A stretch of DNA of 64,000 nucleotides, from the NCBI GenBank assembly GCA_905331475.1, contig CAJNYU010001742.1:62001-126000 (forward strand), in the 5' to 3' direction. The DNA comes from Rotaria socialis (taxonomy: Eukaryota; Rotifera; Eurotatoria; Philodinida; Philodinidae). Under the pieces are notes generated by a model. That model was given only the letters and a program-made list of their open reading frames with translations. It did not search any database and had not been told where the DNA came from. The position numbers and the translations under genes are program-made. This document shows, piece after piece, positions 35,701 through 47,443 of this stretch. Every line of letters starts with the position of its first letter. Within the stretch, counting starts at the first letter, position 1.

Positions 35701-38700
35701 TATTATCATAAAATGGTTTTGTACGATAGAGCATATCAAGAAGTAATTCGCTTGCTATGAACATGGTTTGATAACCATGCGAAAGTAAAGCATTTAATGA
35801 AAATATTTTATTTAATGTTGTTGTCGATAAATATTGAGTAAGCTTTTGCAATGAATCATAAAATGATTTTGAAGCATTTTGTAGTAATGTCCAATTATTT
35901 GAACGATAAGCAAATACAATTGAACGACGATAGTGAGCGTAAAAGCGATCAATATAGGCACGAATGCGTTTGAATCCATATGGGTCACTGAAAGCAGGAT
36001 CTGTGCCTGGACGATTTAAATCACTAACTTCACGACGTGGCGATAAAGATATTGGCAGCTTTTTCGCTTGAAGTGGACGACCAGGAGATATTTGTTTTCG
36101 ATCACGTACTGAAAGTTTTTCTTCGCCTTTCTGGCTTAAATAAATACTTGGATCCGATATTTGTCCTAAATATATATATATATATACATCATATCGTAGC
36201 ATCAAAATAGAATTTCTTTTGTTGTTATATATTATTCATACGAATAAAAACAGTATTTCTTTCTTTTCGAGAAATCAAAGATTGAATATTAATGCAAATA
36301 GTTCTAGTAATCAAAGGAGTAAATAATTTTCACCATGAGAAAATGAAAAGCTCAATCATGAGCATTTTCTGAGACATCAATCTCTGAATACAACTCAAGA
36401 TATTTGCTAAAATCTGAAAAACTCTGATTTCGATGTTTCATTATAGTGCTATTCGCATTAATAGGGAGGGGAATTACATGTCGTCATGGACTAGAAAAAA
36501 TTCTGTTAGATCATTTCGTCAGCCGAGCTTTCATTTTTATCATCTTTCTGAAATTTTATTTTAATTGGTATGATTTATAAGATGATTTGTATCAGCAAGA
36601 GACGAGTTAACAGGAATCTCTCTGTCTTTGATCTCTATAAAGCTAGTCTGCATAAAGTCTAGGGATTTCACGACGGCTATATCTTGATTAGAGTAGGCAA
36701 AAGCTATAGTAGTTTCCAACAATATATGGAGATCAGAGTATCGCTAATCGAATCCATTTTTCATGCTGCCACTTCGTACATCACACTAGATTCGATCAAG
36801 TTGAATTGTCTCTGAAGGAACTATATAGATACTAATTAGATTGCCTAATAATTCAAATCATTTGTATTTCACATGTTTCTTGGATAGGTTGAAAGAAAAA
36901 CAGGATGGAAAATATCAAGAAATGCGCCAATGTCAGATCACAACCTTGGTAACAGATTGTCTTTTCAAAGAGCTATACGGAGTCCTACAAAGAATATACG
37001 CTAATAAAAATAACGAAATCTTCAAAAAAATATCTATCGTCTCATCTTTTGAAAGAAATAGACCTCTTTCACTTTCATCCGCCAATCTTTATTCATTTGT
37101 TTCAATGAATGCCTGCGTTAAATAAAAGAAACAACCTGAATAATAAGCACACTGTGTAATGAAACAATTATATTACCAATAAGTAATTCATTAATTATTT
37201 CAATACGATCTTTGACATCCGACTGTGTAAAGTTAAAATCAAATTTTTGTTCCAATGTTAGATCATCCAGTAGTTCATCATCGGTTACATTTCGAATAAT
37301 TAGATTTGTTTGATCATATGTCAATAAATTCGGATTGATACGATCGAATCGATAACATCCATCGTCTAATAAAGCTTGAATTTTATCATTGGATTCTTTG
37401 GCCACGGATGGTAAATGATCGAGACAATAGACCCCGTTAAGTAATTCATATTGTGAACGCCATGCAAGCTCATCAGTAATAAATCGACGAAATTTTTTTC
37501 TCGCTTGTTTTTGCCGATAAAAATCAGGCAGTACATTAAATAATTTATCAATGGCCTATAAAATTAAAATAAGTCCTTGATTTAAAAATCTCTACCTGGC
37601 ATTTATGGATTTTTCTCCTTCTTTCTCTATCAATATGGCTTAACTTAGATTCATGTTAAGCGACTCTCTCATTTCTTTCTTTCTTCTTCATTCTATTTCT
37701 CTATTATAAATAAATAGGAATACAAAGGTATCAACATTACATTCAACAATGAATATAATATACTATTTTCTATGGATAACTATTCTCAAGGTTCATCTTG
37801 TTGAATTATTGAACGATACAAATAACACAAGTCACGGTATTCGCATACAAATATTTGACAACATAGCTGAGATATCTCGACCAATATCAGCATCTGATTT
37901 ACCTATAATATATTTTCAAGCAGAATGGAACGATATTCGATCGGATTCACTTCGATTAATTGGTGATGATGTTAATATTCAAGCACAGATTATTTCTTAT
38001 AATCGTACTTCTTCAAATGGTCAAAAAATTTTTGTTCAACGAAGTACAACAAATGATACATATACAGACGCCATCATGATTGATGACACACGAAATCTAA
38101 TACATGATTTAGTTGACAATACATACTATACAGTAGCATCGGAACGTATTAGATATTTATCAATTCCATCCGAACGACATTATTCAGTTAACTTCGTATT
38201 TCAAACAGAAAATGTTGAACAACTTTATTTAAGATACTTACAAAATAATATTAAATGGAAAGTACATTATGATCTTTTATTAGAAATGAATGATACTGAT
38301 TCAAACTTACAAGCTTATGCTGATATACAAAATGATGGAAGTTCATCATTAACAATCGATTCTGCTGAATTAATTAGCGGTGATGTTAACATTCGATCGT
38401 CTTCATCCGGTTCATCACAATATTTTACTAATAATTTTCCGTCGCCTAGTTATGATGCTCCTCAAAGTGGTATTTATCAACAGACAGGACCTGTAACAAC
38501 TACTGCACCTACAATTGCTCCAAGCAGAGAATTAGCTGGCATATATGTATTCTCAATAAATGAAACATTTATTCTTAATCCTCAAGCAAACTACATTCTT
38601 CCAATATTTCGTCCAACAATTGATATTGAACGTTATGGTTTAATAGAGAAATATTTTCGATCTATGGACAACCGTGGTCATGCTCGACGTGCTTATCGTC

Positions 38701-41700
38701 TTCGTGTACCAAATACTTATTTACCTAAAGGACAGGTATTTGTACGAGAATCAAATCGATTAGTTGGTGAAATTTATTGGTCCGATCATTCACCAAATGA
38801 AACAAATGAATTCAATTTAGGTGAAGATCCTGATTTACAATATACGGAGTACGTACAATTAAATTCACGTCGACAAGCTTATGAAGCAAATGGTTTTCGT
38901 TTTATTTTATCGACATATACAATTAATTTAAATTTAGTTAATAACAAGAAACGTCCGATAAATATCGAATATCGTTTAAGATTTTTTTCACAAGATAATT
39001 TAACATTGAAAGAAAATACAAATGATAATGTATTACAACTTGATGGTTCAACTATTAGTGGTATATTTAATTTAAATGAAAATCGTAACCAAGAAATTCA
39101 ATTTACATTTGAATCACAATAGCTATTCTGCGAGTGCTTAAAAGAAAATCTAATTGTTTGTTTATATTCAATTAACTATTGTGTTCGTGATTTAGTCAGT
39201 TTTTTTCTTCTCTTATTCTTAACATTTTATCCAAGTTAAATCACTGATATTTTTGTTCTATTACTAATCTTTACTCGACTATATTGAATTGATTCATCTT
39301 CAACAAATTCATTGTCAATAAAAAAAATGAAAAATCCTTAAAAGATCAATGACAAAGAAAAAGATTACGCTTGATGTAAAGGTTAATCCTATGTTTAATT
39401 AATGAAAATATTAGTAATACTCACTGGTCTTTGACGTTGTTCGAGTTCAATGCGAACTGCCTCGGGCGTATTCGGTGGAATAAGAAAATAATATTTATTG
39501 GGCTTAACTCTGAATAACTTTTTCGTTACAACTGGTTGCTTCTTTTTTCCACCTTGTTTTTTTGATGCGTCTTGTTGTTTTTTCTTTCGTTCAGAACTAA
39601 ATTCAGTTAATGCAGCAGCTCAAAGAAGAAAAATCAATGATACATTTTTTATTTAATGCTACTATTGAAAATATTCTTTCTTACCATATTTAGTTTCATT
39701 ACTGCCAGTAATTGTTATAATTCCATCTCCTTTACTAATGATCATACGCCATGGTCCAAGTAACAGCTCATTTCGTTTAGATACAAATGCCTGATTGTCA
39801 TCATACCAACCAAGAATATCATCATTGGATGAATCAACTAATGATTTTGTTAATACTTGAGTAAGATATTCCATATAGGCTGGACGTTTACGAAATTTTT
39901 GAACTAGAAACATAGAAATGTTAGCTTAATATTGATGTCACCACCGAATACAACGATTTATTTAAAGAAATTTCAGTATACTTAGCAATGACAGTGGGAG
40001 GACTCATTAATAGGTATCCCACACCAAAAGAATTAATGTGAACGGTTTAGAATCGCTTGTAATCTTCCAATTAGTTATTTTTTCTCTGGAAGCTGTTTTT
40101 TTTATTAAATGTTTCTTGCAAGAGAAAAACACGTGTCAGAAATATACTAGAATATGTTGAGAAGTGGACACCACTCGTTAGTTTTGCTATCTTTGGATTG
40201 AACTTAAACTATATCTTTTTCAATTGTGACAATAATATATTTATTTTACTTTTCATTCTATCTTATTATTATTATATACCTTCTTTATAGCCTTGTTTGG
40301 CAGATGTTGCATTAATAAACGTAGAAACAATTGTGGCATCTTCATTTCCAGTAAGAATTGTATGTGGAGTACGTTCTCGTGCTACAAAACGTTCTAATGC
40401 TTTTAGTTCTTCGTTGTGAACTGTTGCAAAATGAACTTTTGGCGTTACTTGTTCGGCAATATCATCGGGTAGTTCGATTGGTGCCTGTGGACCTGCTAGT
40501 GATAGTTGTTCAGATACATTTACATCATTTGTATTTGTAGCTGTTTGCTGTGATGTTGGTATTGATGATAATATTTTTTTTCCTATTTGATTAATTAAAT
40601 TCGATAATTTAATTTCATCATTTTGTTGTAAATATTGACTCATATAATATGACATGCATGCAATCATATGATGAATATTGTCTTGAACAGAACGTGAACG
40701 TTGTTTTGATACTTGCTGAGAGATTTCTTCAAATACAGATATACATTTTTCGAAGATTTGATTGGCAGATGGATAAAATATTTTATAAAATATTAATGGT
40801 GTCAATAATCCATATAGATACACAATCGATTGTAATGCATAATTTGGATCATTGAGCCAACATGAAAGTTCTAATGCAATCAATACTTGACTGCATGCAT
40901 GAATACGTTTTATCTAAAGAAATAATAATAGCAATTAAATTTAAAATATTCTACGAAATTAAATATACTTGATTTGCACGATTAGATGATGTTGGTGTTA
41001 TCATATCACAATAAAAATGATTTTCTTTTATGAAAATTTCAAGATTAATAAATATTGTGTTGATGAATTTTTGTAATAACGATATTGAAATTTCACTTGT
41101 ACGTGAATATCGTAATCTAAACAAAATTATATTGTGAATCTAACGTAAAACATGATAAACTATTAATGTTGTATATTTACACGCATGTTGCAAATGCTAT
41201 TTTTTGATTTATTTTTTCAGCAAAGAATTTTCTCTATAAATAGAATTCTCATAACTCTACGAATACCTGAAAAATCTTGTTCAAATATAACTTTCTGATG
41301 ATGGAAGATTTAAAAGTCTCACAAGATAAACGTTTGGTTTAACTGATTTTTGTCTCAATATCCTTAAAATCATAATATATGTAGTTATAGACAAAGTTTC
41401 AAGTTCAGTCATATTTATTCAATTTCACTGATAATATTTTGTCATATAACAGAAAGAATAGCTCAAACGTGGTCAATCTACCGTGAAAATTCACGTAATT
41501 GAATTATATTTATTCTTCGGATTCAGTCTAAATTCAAAACAGAATGTGTGCTTGAAAATATTGAATCTCAATTGATGATGTTCGATGAAGTTGATAGTAA
41601 AACTTAATAGAGATTATAAGTAAAATACTTCAAAAAGAAGAGAGAACGGTACTTTTCCAAACCCATGAAATCCTTAGATAACTAATCGTACTATCAGCAC

Positions 41701-44700
41701 ATTTTTTTCTTTGAAATAAAGAAGAGAGCATTGAAATTATTTTTTGTTTTAATTACTCGTAAATAACCAACGGATTTTCCATTGCTAATTCTCGAATTGA
41801 ACTTTCGATGATCGCCGGTGTTCGAACAAAATATGTCCAAAGTGAATGAAAGACTTTCTTCGCTACTGTATATTGTTTTATTTCATAGGAAAGCTAGAAT
41901 GAAACATAATACGTAACAAGAAAAAATAAAAAATCTAGAAGTAAAACAAACCTGTGAAAGAAGACAACGTATAAACAATAATGATATTGGATGTGCAGCT
42001 AATATTGGTTCTGTTGATTCACTAACGCTGTCGCCTATGAGTTGTCCATTAGCATCATAAATTGCTAATGAAAAAACATATTTGAGATCAGGATCGAGTC
42101 CAGAGATTTTCAGTGGCTTTATAAAACTTGCTGGAATCTAAATTGAACAAAACAAATCTTAACATTATAAAATAATCGATGTCAAGATATACCTGCTGAC
42201 CACTGCCAGGATAATTCGTATCAGCCATTCGAGCTTTTGCATTTGGACGATCAGCTGCTCGGCAGAAAATACGATATGTAGCAACCTTAAATAGGATAAA
42301 TATATTTTTTTTTCTTAAATAAATTTGCAATCCTAAAGAAGAGAATGTATGAATTATACTTTGCTTGCTAATGAACCAAAATCTGGTGCCATAACAAAAA
42401 CAAAATCAGGTGCTCGAGCAACAATACATGGTCGAGGAACATTTGTTGTTGGTGATTTTTCAGATTTATGATTTTGATGGTGCCAAAAATAAAGACGATC
42501 TTCTTCTTCAGCTGCTAATAAATGTTTATATGCTTTCTAAACAAAGTCATCGTTTTTTTTTGAAAAATCAAACTCTCAATCATAATTATTAGATTGACTG
42601 ACTTGCATATATTCTGCTGCTATATTTTCATCGGTTCTAGTACTTGCATAAGCTGCACATAACAAGGTTTTCTTGTGTGAATTACCACGAGCATCACTTA
42701 AATATTGATCGATTGGACTTTTCTTTAGTGCTTCTGAATTTATTCAAGTATTGACATTTATCTTTTACTATAAAATAAATAGCTCACTAGCATCTGGTAT
42801 TTGTTCAAGTAACGCAACAACACGATAATAGACAAAATGTAATTCAGCATCAAGATCTTTAACAAGATTGTCAATTAATTTACTTGTATGATTTTTTTCA
42901 AGTAAAAATGGTTGTGTAGCAATGAAACGTGTTTGCGTAAATGAATCAACATCATCATCATTGTCATTGCCGTTTGCTGACTAAATTAAAGAAATAGAAA
43001 TGATTTTGATAAAAAAATAAAATAAAACTTCATACCCAATTTCGATCGAACATAGATGAACCGTCGAAACGAATAAGATTCGATCGTGCTTGAGCTAATA
43101 TTTTTAATGATCGTGTTAGAAATTGTTCGGCAAAGAAAACTAATGGAAAATGACGAGACAATCCTAATGTATCATTGCCAAGTGATGAATGAGAATTGGC
43201 ACTATGAGAAGGTTGTTTTCCTTGTTTCGTATTTTTGAATGTCATAGCATCGACTGCAGCTTGTTGTCGTTTAAAATCTTCCATATAAGTTTGTAATAAT
43301 GGTTTCGCAGAATTATTCGTTAAGTAATCACGTAATTGTTCGAAGCGTTGTTTATACGAGCCTGTTCGAATTGTTGCTGAAATATTAATGAAAATAACTA
43401 AGATAAACAAGTGATTAATTGATTTTATTACTTTCTGTGGATGGACTTGGATGAATGAGAACAAATAATATTTGTCCTAGACGAAGTGAACATTCAGCAT
43501 AAGCACTTGAATCAACAATTGCAAAATTGAAGCGAGACATGATTTCGTGTGTTTGAAAAAATAAATGGATCCACTAAAAACATTATATTATAAAAGTAAT
43601 TCACTAGATCAAAACAAAAATGTTCGATTTTAGTTATATGTAGAAATATTTAATTGATAACTGAATACGAGACAACTTTTTTAAAATAGTTCAATTATAT
43701 TTTGTTGATAAATATCGAAATGCTGTTGATTACATATTTATAGTACATTCAACGATTTCTTTTGACTCCTATTTTATTTCATAGAAATAAATCAAGTGTA
43801 ATGTCCGATTACAAAAACTCGACTTCTCCTTTTTTTGTAGTTGTCTAATTTTTGATCTTTATTCCGTATCGATAACTACTGAATTTTTCGAATCAAAGTT
43901 CATCGGATTTAAGTAGAATAAATCTAAATTCCGCTCTTGATTTATTAAAAACGAAATTCTCACTTTAACATGATCATGATCGAGTCGTGTTAACCACCGA
44001 AGATTATCATTTGGTTCATTATAAAATTTTCGTAGAATAGGTCGGCATTTATTCCATAGTAATAAACTAACGTCAATCAAAATATCGGGCTCAATTTTTT
44101 CTTCCTTGAATGAAACAAATAGAAAAGAATAATTATTTTTAAAAAAAGAAGAAGAAGAAAGTACATACAATACGAGGATCTGTTAGCAACAAGAAACATA
44201 AATCTTCAAGTAATTCTTCAACAGATCGTTCTTCGTCCTCTGCATCATTCGGTGCATCAATCTGAATTTTCACTTCTTTCATAGTTACATTACGTGTTGC
44301 TTTTGCAGCATCAATTAAATCTCTGACAGCTTTTGTTTGTTTTAATTTAATTTTTCCAATTTCCACAGTTTTCTTTAGTACTCCACCATCTTTTCCTTTT
44401 GGTGGACTTCTACTACGTTGTTTTAATTTTTTCTTATCACCGTCTTTTCCACCTTTATTAGATCCTGCATTTTTAGAATTTTGTGCTGTTTTACGTTCTC
44501 TTTCGCATTGATCAATTTCATAAATAATTTGTAATAGAGCAAGTAGTGAAATTTGATTACCATCAGTTCGTTCTACAAGTTCACTAATAGGTTCAATTAA
44601 TGATTCAAATATTTCGTAAACTTGATAATTAAACGCAAATTTAAGTAATTGAATAACATAAGATAAAGGTATAACATATTGACCTAAAATGTCAATTCGA

Positions 44701-47228
44701 ATTATTATTTTTCAAAAAACAAAACATGTTATTCATTGCACTAACTATTGACAGCCATGTCAAGTAAACTAGCATCTTGTTGTAGTGTTATATTTGGGTA
44801 TGTACTATTATGATTTGCTCCAGCTATTTGATCAACATTTGCATGTTTAACTGAGGATGAAACAAAACAAAAAATGAATTGATTTATAGATAATACTTTT
44901 TTTCTTCTTTTTGTTACCTTGCAAAATATATTGAGCAGCATAAAATAATTCAGTTGTAACATCAAGTATTTCAATTTCTTGATCACTTGCTGCTGGACTC
45001 GTTAATAATAGTCGTCGATTACTATCCGATAGTGCTTGTAGAATGGCTAGAAATTGTGAACAACGACAATCAAACATATCGCCAAGTAATTTTTCTGTTA
45101 ATGTTCGTGGCCATGGGCCACTAAGGTCTTTATAATTTTGACGAACTTTTGGTCGAAGTACACCTTTAGCTTTTCGACGATTTTCAAAGACCATTCGTTT
45201 AAATATCATTGTAGCTATTTTTATTGTTGCATGACGAAAAGAATTTTCCTGTTGACATTTATCACCTTCAATACTGAGAGATTGTAATTCATGTAAATTT
45301 TTAAATTGTTCTAATCCACGTCGAGCGAAATTCTTAATGAGAAATAGAATACATTTTATGATGATGAGTAAAACTCAACATTTTATATCATTCAGCTTCT
45401 GAAATAGATGTTAGTTACGAATCTATTGAAAATCTATGCTGACTAATAAATGAGCAAGAAGAGATCTTCAGCTAAAATTGTACGATTATTGAAGTAAATG
45501 AATCTATAGTAACAATGAAGAAAAGACAAGTTTGTTATGAACGTCTTCAATTATAAATCGAATTGTTTTACAAATGATGACTCGACTTCAAACAGATTTT
45601 GAACGTATAACTAGTTTGAATTATTTTTTCAAAGTAAACACTATGATTGTTAAATAAAAAATCAGTAAAATGAGTTATTTTTTACCCTGATTTTGTGAAG
45701 ATCTCACAGAAAAAAATATCGAAGTCGTTAAGAATTTTAGCATAGTTTTTTGTTGTTGTAGTCCTAACAAGTTATAATCGGTTAAATAATTTTGAGACTT
45801 ATACCAGAAATCATTCATGTTTTTTTTACTATTCGACGAAACAAAAAAAAATTGCGTGATTTTGAATAGATATCTAATATATTTTCAAGATCGTGATATC
45901 CCATAAACTAATTATTTCGATAGTTATGTAAATCTCAATAACAAGAATGATATTTCCAGTAAAGTAAAGTTTTTGATCTTTTTCTAGATTGATGTTTTCA
46001 GTTTATCAGATGTTTAGTTTGATTAAAGTCCTCGATTTCAGAATACATGACATCAATTATAATTGCTCCATCTATACATACTTCTCCAGCAATTGCTTTC
46101 TAAAAATATGTACAAAATACAAATCATATAATTTATTTTGTCAAGAAGATTTGCTTACTTCGCCATCAGCTGACACTCGACTGTCATAGAATGCTTCACA
46201 TGCTGCACAATAAAGTGTTGATCGCCATGGTAAATATGAAATTGATAATAATGGTAAACACATTTCTGTACTAACAGCAGCCCACACAAGATATTCTACA
46301 ACCTTAATAAATCATGAAGAAAATATTTAATTAGCATAATTTAAGTCATTAATTTTAAAAACAAAATACCTTTAGAGAATAACCGAATGTCATCAAATAG
46401 CGACTCATTTTATATAAATAGATTGTGCCATTGTAAACAAGCCATGACCATCGATCATCTTTCAATGCTAAATTCATTAATAATCGAATGAACGAAAGCG
46501 TTATTAAACATCGATCAAGTGTATCGTCCAATTGTACTTTTGGATCTTGTTCAACAGCCAAATAGAATAAACAAAGAGCACAACCCATTAAAGCTCGAAA
46601 CTGCAAGAAAAAAGAATTTTAATTATAAGTTTCGATATGAAAAACAAGATTATTTCTGTGAACATACAGATATATCGGCAGTAGCATCCATTAAACCAAT
46701 AGGAAAAAATCTTTCTTCTATTTCATCAATAGTTTGAAAATCTTGCATTTGAAATGAACCGAATGCATTCAAATATCTTTGATAACATTGAAACAAAGCA
46801 ATATTATATTTCTTCACATAGAAAAAAGAAACAATAATATATAATGATTCTTTTCTATCAATATAAAAAAGAAACTTTAATTACCTCATATGCAACAAGA
46901 TATTCACCAAGATGCATTAATTTTTCACAATACATTCGTACCGATACTCTTGATTGATAATTACTCCACAATTGAAATAATGTTTCTGATCTAAAATATT
47001 TTATTTGTTAAGAAAAAAAAAGAAATTCGAAATCATTGATACATACAATCGACCATCAATAGATTGATTTGATTTTTGTTGTTTTGCAACATAATTCTTA
47101 AAGTCAGTTATTTGAGCTTCAAAACTTTGTAAAACAGGATTTTTACTATCGTCAACATAGGAATAATAAGCTGCTGAATTATTTTTTATTGAACGTTCAA
47201 CAGCTTTTGTACGTAGAATAGCTGCCAT
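26730..47228 (-). CDS. CFAP54: CFAP54, cilia- and flagella-associated protein 54
   Basis: A 41-exon chain gives about 3395 residues with consistent phases throughout (human CFAP54 is about 3100). Recognition rests on the N-terminal third: WLVYNGTIYLYKMSRYLM, then VEYLVWAAVSTEMCLPLLS and RSTLYCAACEAFYDS, then RRKAKGVLRPKVRQNYKDL with GPWPRTLTEKLLGDMFD, which match the vertebrate protein as I know it. A fibronectin-III-like stretch (ISGLDPDLKYVFSLAIYD) follows near 42000. CFAP54 is part of the C1d projection of the axonemal central apparatus and is needed for ciliary and sperm motility (established for the family). The sixth-to-eighth exons hold a Lys-rich insertion (near 44400) and the C-terminal third has polar low-complexity patches. 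Introns are mostly 45-75 bp; a few exceed 500 bp, and the 1.87-kb one hosts a plus-strand gene. The ATG at 47228 is chosen; 32 upstream codons are open but look non-coding. Confidence 0.92.
37705..37712 (+). promoter_or_regulatory. TATA-like box of the nested gene
   Basis: TATAAATA lies 37 bp before the ATG of the nested plus-strand gene, preceded by a pyrimidine-rich run (about 37672-37700). It suggests that this gene has its own core promoter inside the CFAP54 intron. Confidence 0.4.
37749..39122 (+). CDS. Secreted DUF4139-like protein nested in a CFAP54 intron
   Basis: One uninterrupted frame of 457 residues on the strand opposite to CFAP54, wholly inside its 37556-39424 intron. Residues 1-20 form a hydrophobic signal peptide (MNIIYYFLWITILKVHLVEL). 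The middle (about residues 170-230) reads NNIKWKVHYDLLLEM, then LQAYADIQNDGSSSLTIDS and AELISGDVNI. This matches the start of DUF4139, a beta-rich domain of unknown role common in bacteria and scattered in eukaryotes, where a W-x-P/H-x-Y-x-L segment precedes an A-x-I/V-x-N strand. A Ser/Pro/Thr-rich linker (about 235-260) splits it from further beta-rich sequence that runs to the end. Several N-x-S/T sites fit secretion. There is no C-terminal membrane segment. An AATAAA lies at 39317. The molecular function is unknown. Intronless structure and codon choice look normal for the host. Confidence 0.72.
   Translation: MNIIYYFLWITILKVHLVELLNDTNNTSHGIRIQIFDNIAEISRPISASDLPIIYFQAEWNDIRSDSLRLIGDDVNIQAQIISYNRTSSNGQKIFVQRSTTNDTYTDAIMIDDTRNLIHDLVDNTYYTVASERIRYLSIPSERHYSVNFVFQTENVEQLYLRYLQNNIKWKVHYDLLLEMNDTDSNLQAYADIQNDGSSSLTIDSAELISGDVNIRSSSSGSSQYFTNNFPSPSYDAPQSGIYQQTGPVTTTAPTIAPSRELAGIYVFSINETFILNPQANYILPIFRPTIDIERYGLIEKYFRSMDNRGHARRAYRLRVPNTYLPKGQVFVRESNRLVGEIYWSDHSPNETNEFNLGEDPDLQYTEYVQLNSRRQAYEANGFRFILSTYTINLNLVNNKKRPINIEYRLRFFSQDNLTLKENTNDNVLQLDGSTISGIFNLNENRNQEIQFTFESQ
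39317..39322 (+). terminator. Polyadenylation hexamer of the nested gene
   Basis: AATAAA occurs about 195 bp beyond the stop of the nested gene and still inside the CFAP54 intron, so both transcripts could be completed independently. The hexamer is common in AT-rich DNA, so the call is modest. Confidence 0.35.
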
Positions 47229-47443
47229 TCGTAAGAAAAATCTAAATGGGATGACAAAAAATGCTTCAACAACTAACGAGAAGCCATTCGAGAGTAAAGA
47301 AACTAAGAGAAAACCTTTATTCATTGAAAAACATAATCAATCGTTAGATGTCGCACATTTTTCTCAAATGATTTTTAGTCATGTTAAAAGTCAAGTCTGA
47401 TTTTTTTGCCAGGACGACAACACATTTTCTTTCCTGTTTTTTC
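47229..47443. promoter_or_regulatory. Divergent promoter between CFAP54 and the FAM227 gene
   Basis: Only about 215 bp separate the start codons of two divergently transcribed genes, so the interval must hold both promoters. No clear TATA box and no good RFX X-box (GTNRCC...RGYAAC) was seen by eye. If the upstream ATG at 47381 of the FAM227 frame is used, the interval shrinks to about 150 bp. Confidence 0.5.

Larger units (their letters stand above)
26730..47228 (-). other. CFAP54: Exon map of CFAP54
   Basis: Exons in transcript order: 47228-47047, 46990-46885, 46811-46668, 46600-46370, 46302-46159, 45332-44918, 44850-44746, 44683-44169, 44104-43880, 43573-43432, 43376-43036, 42980-42788, 42733-42603, 42536-42360, 42285-42193, 42137-41952, 41893-41757, 41116-40969, 40913-40280, 39903-39685, 39618-39425, 37555-37177, 36165-35469, 34866-34586, 34523-34143, 33511-33424, 33365-33186, 33122-32843, 32648-32421, 32363-32313, 31967-31816, 31758-31679, 31252-30925, 30863-30299, 29761-29037, 28979-28858, 28797-28666, 28617-28065, 27152-27101, 27042-26947, 26885-26730. 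They sum to 3396 codons including the stop. The boundary at 32843 is the least certain; its donor is GTGATA. Confidence 0.75.

Noticed and set aside
47381..47443. Upstream ATG for the FAM227 gene
   Set aside because: The extra 21 codons are hydrophobic and Cys/Phe-rich, unlike the polar Ser-rich N-terminus that follows; the later ATG is preferred but the earlier one is not excluded.
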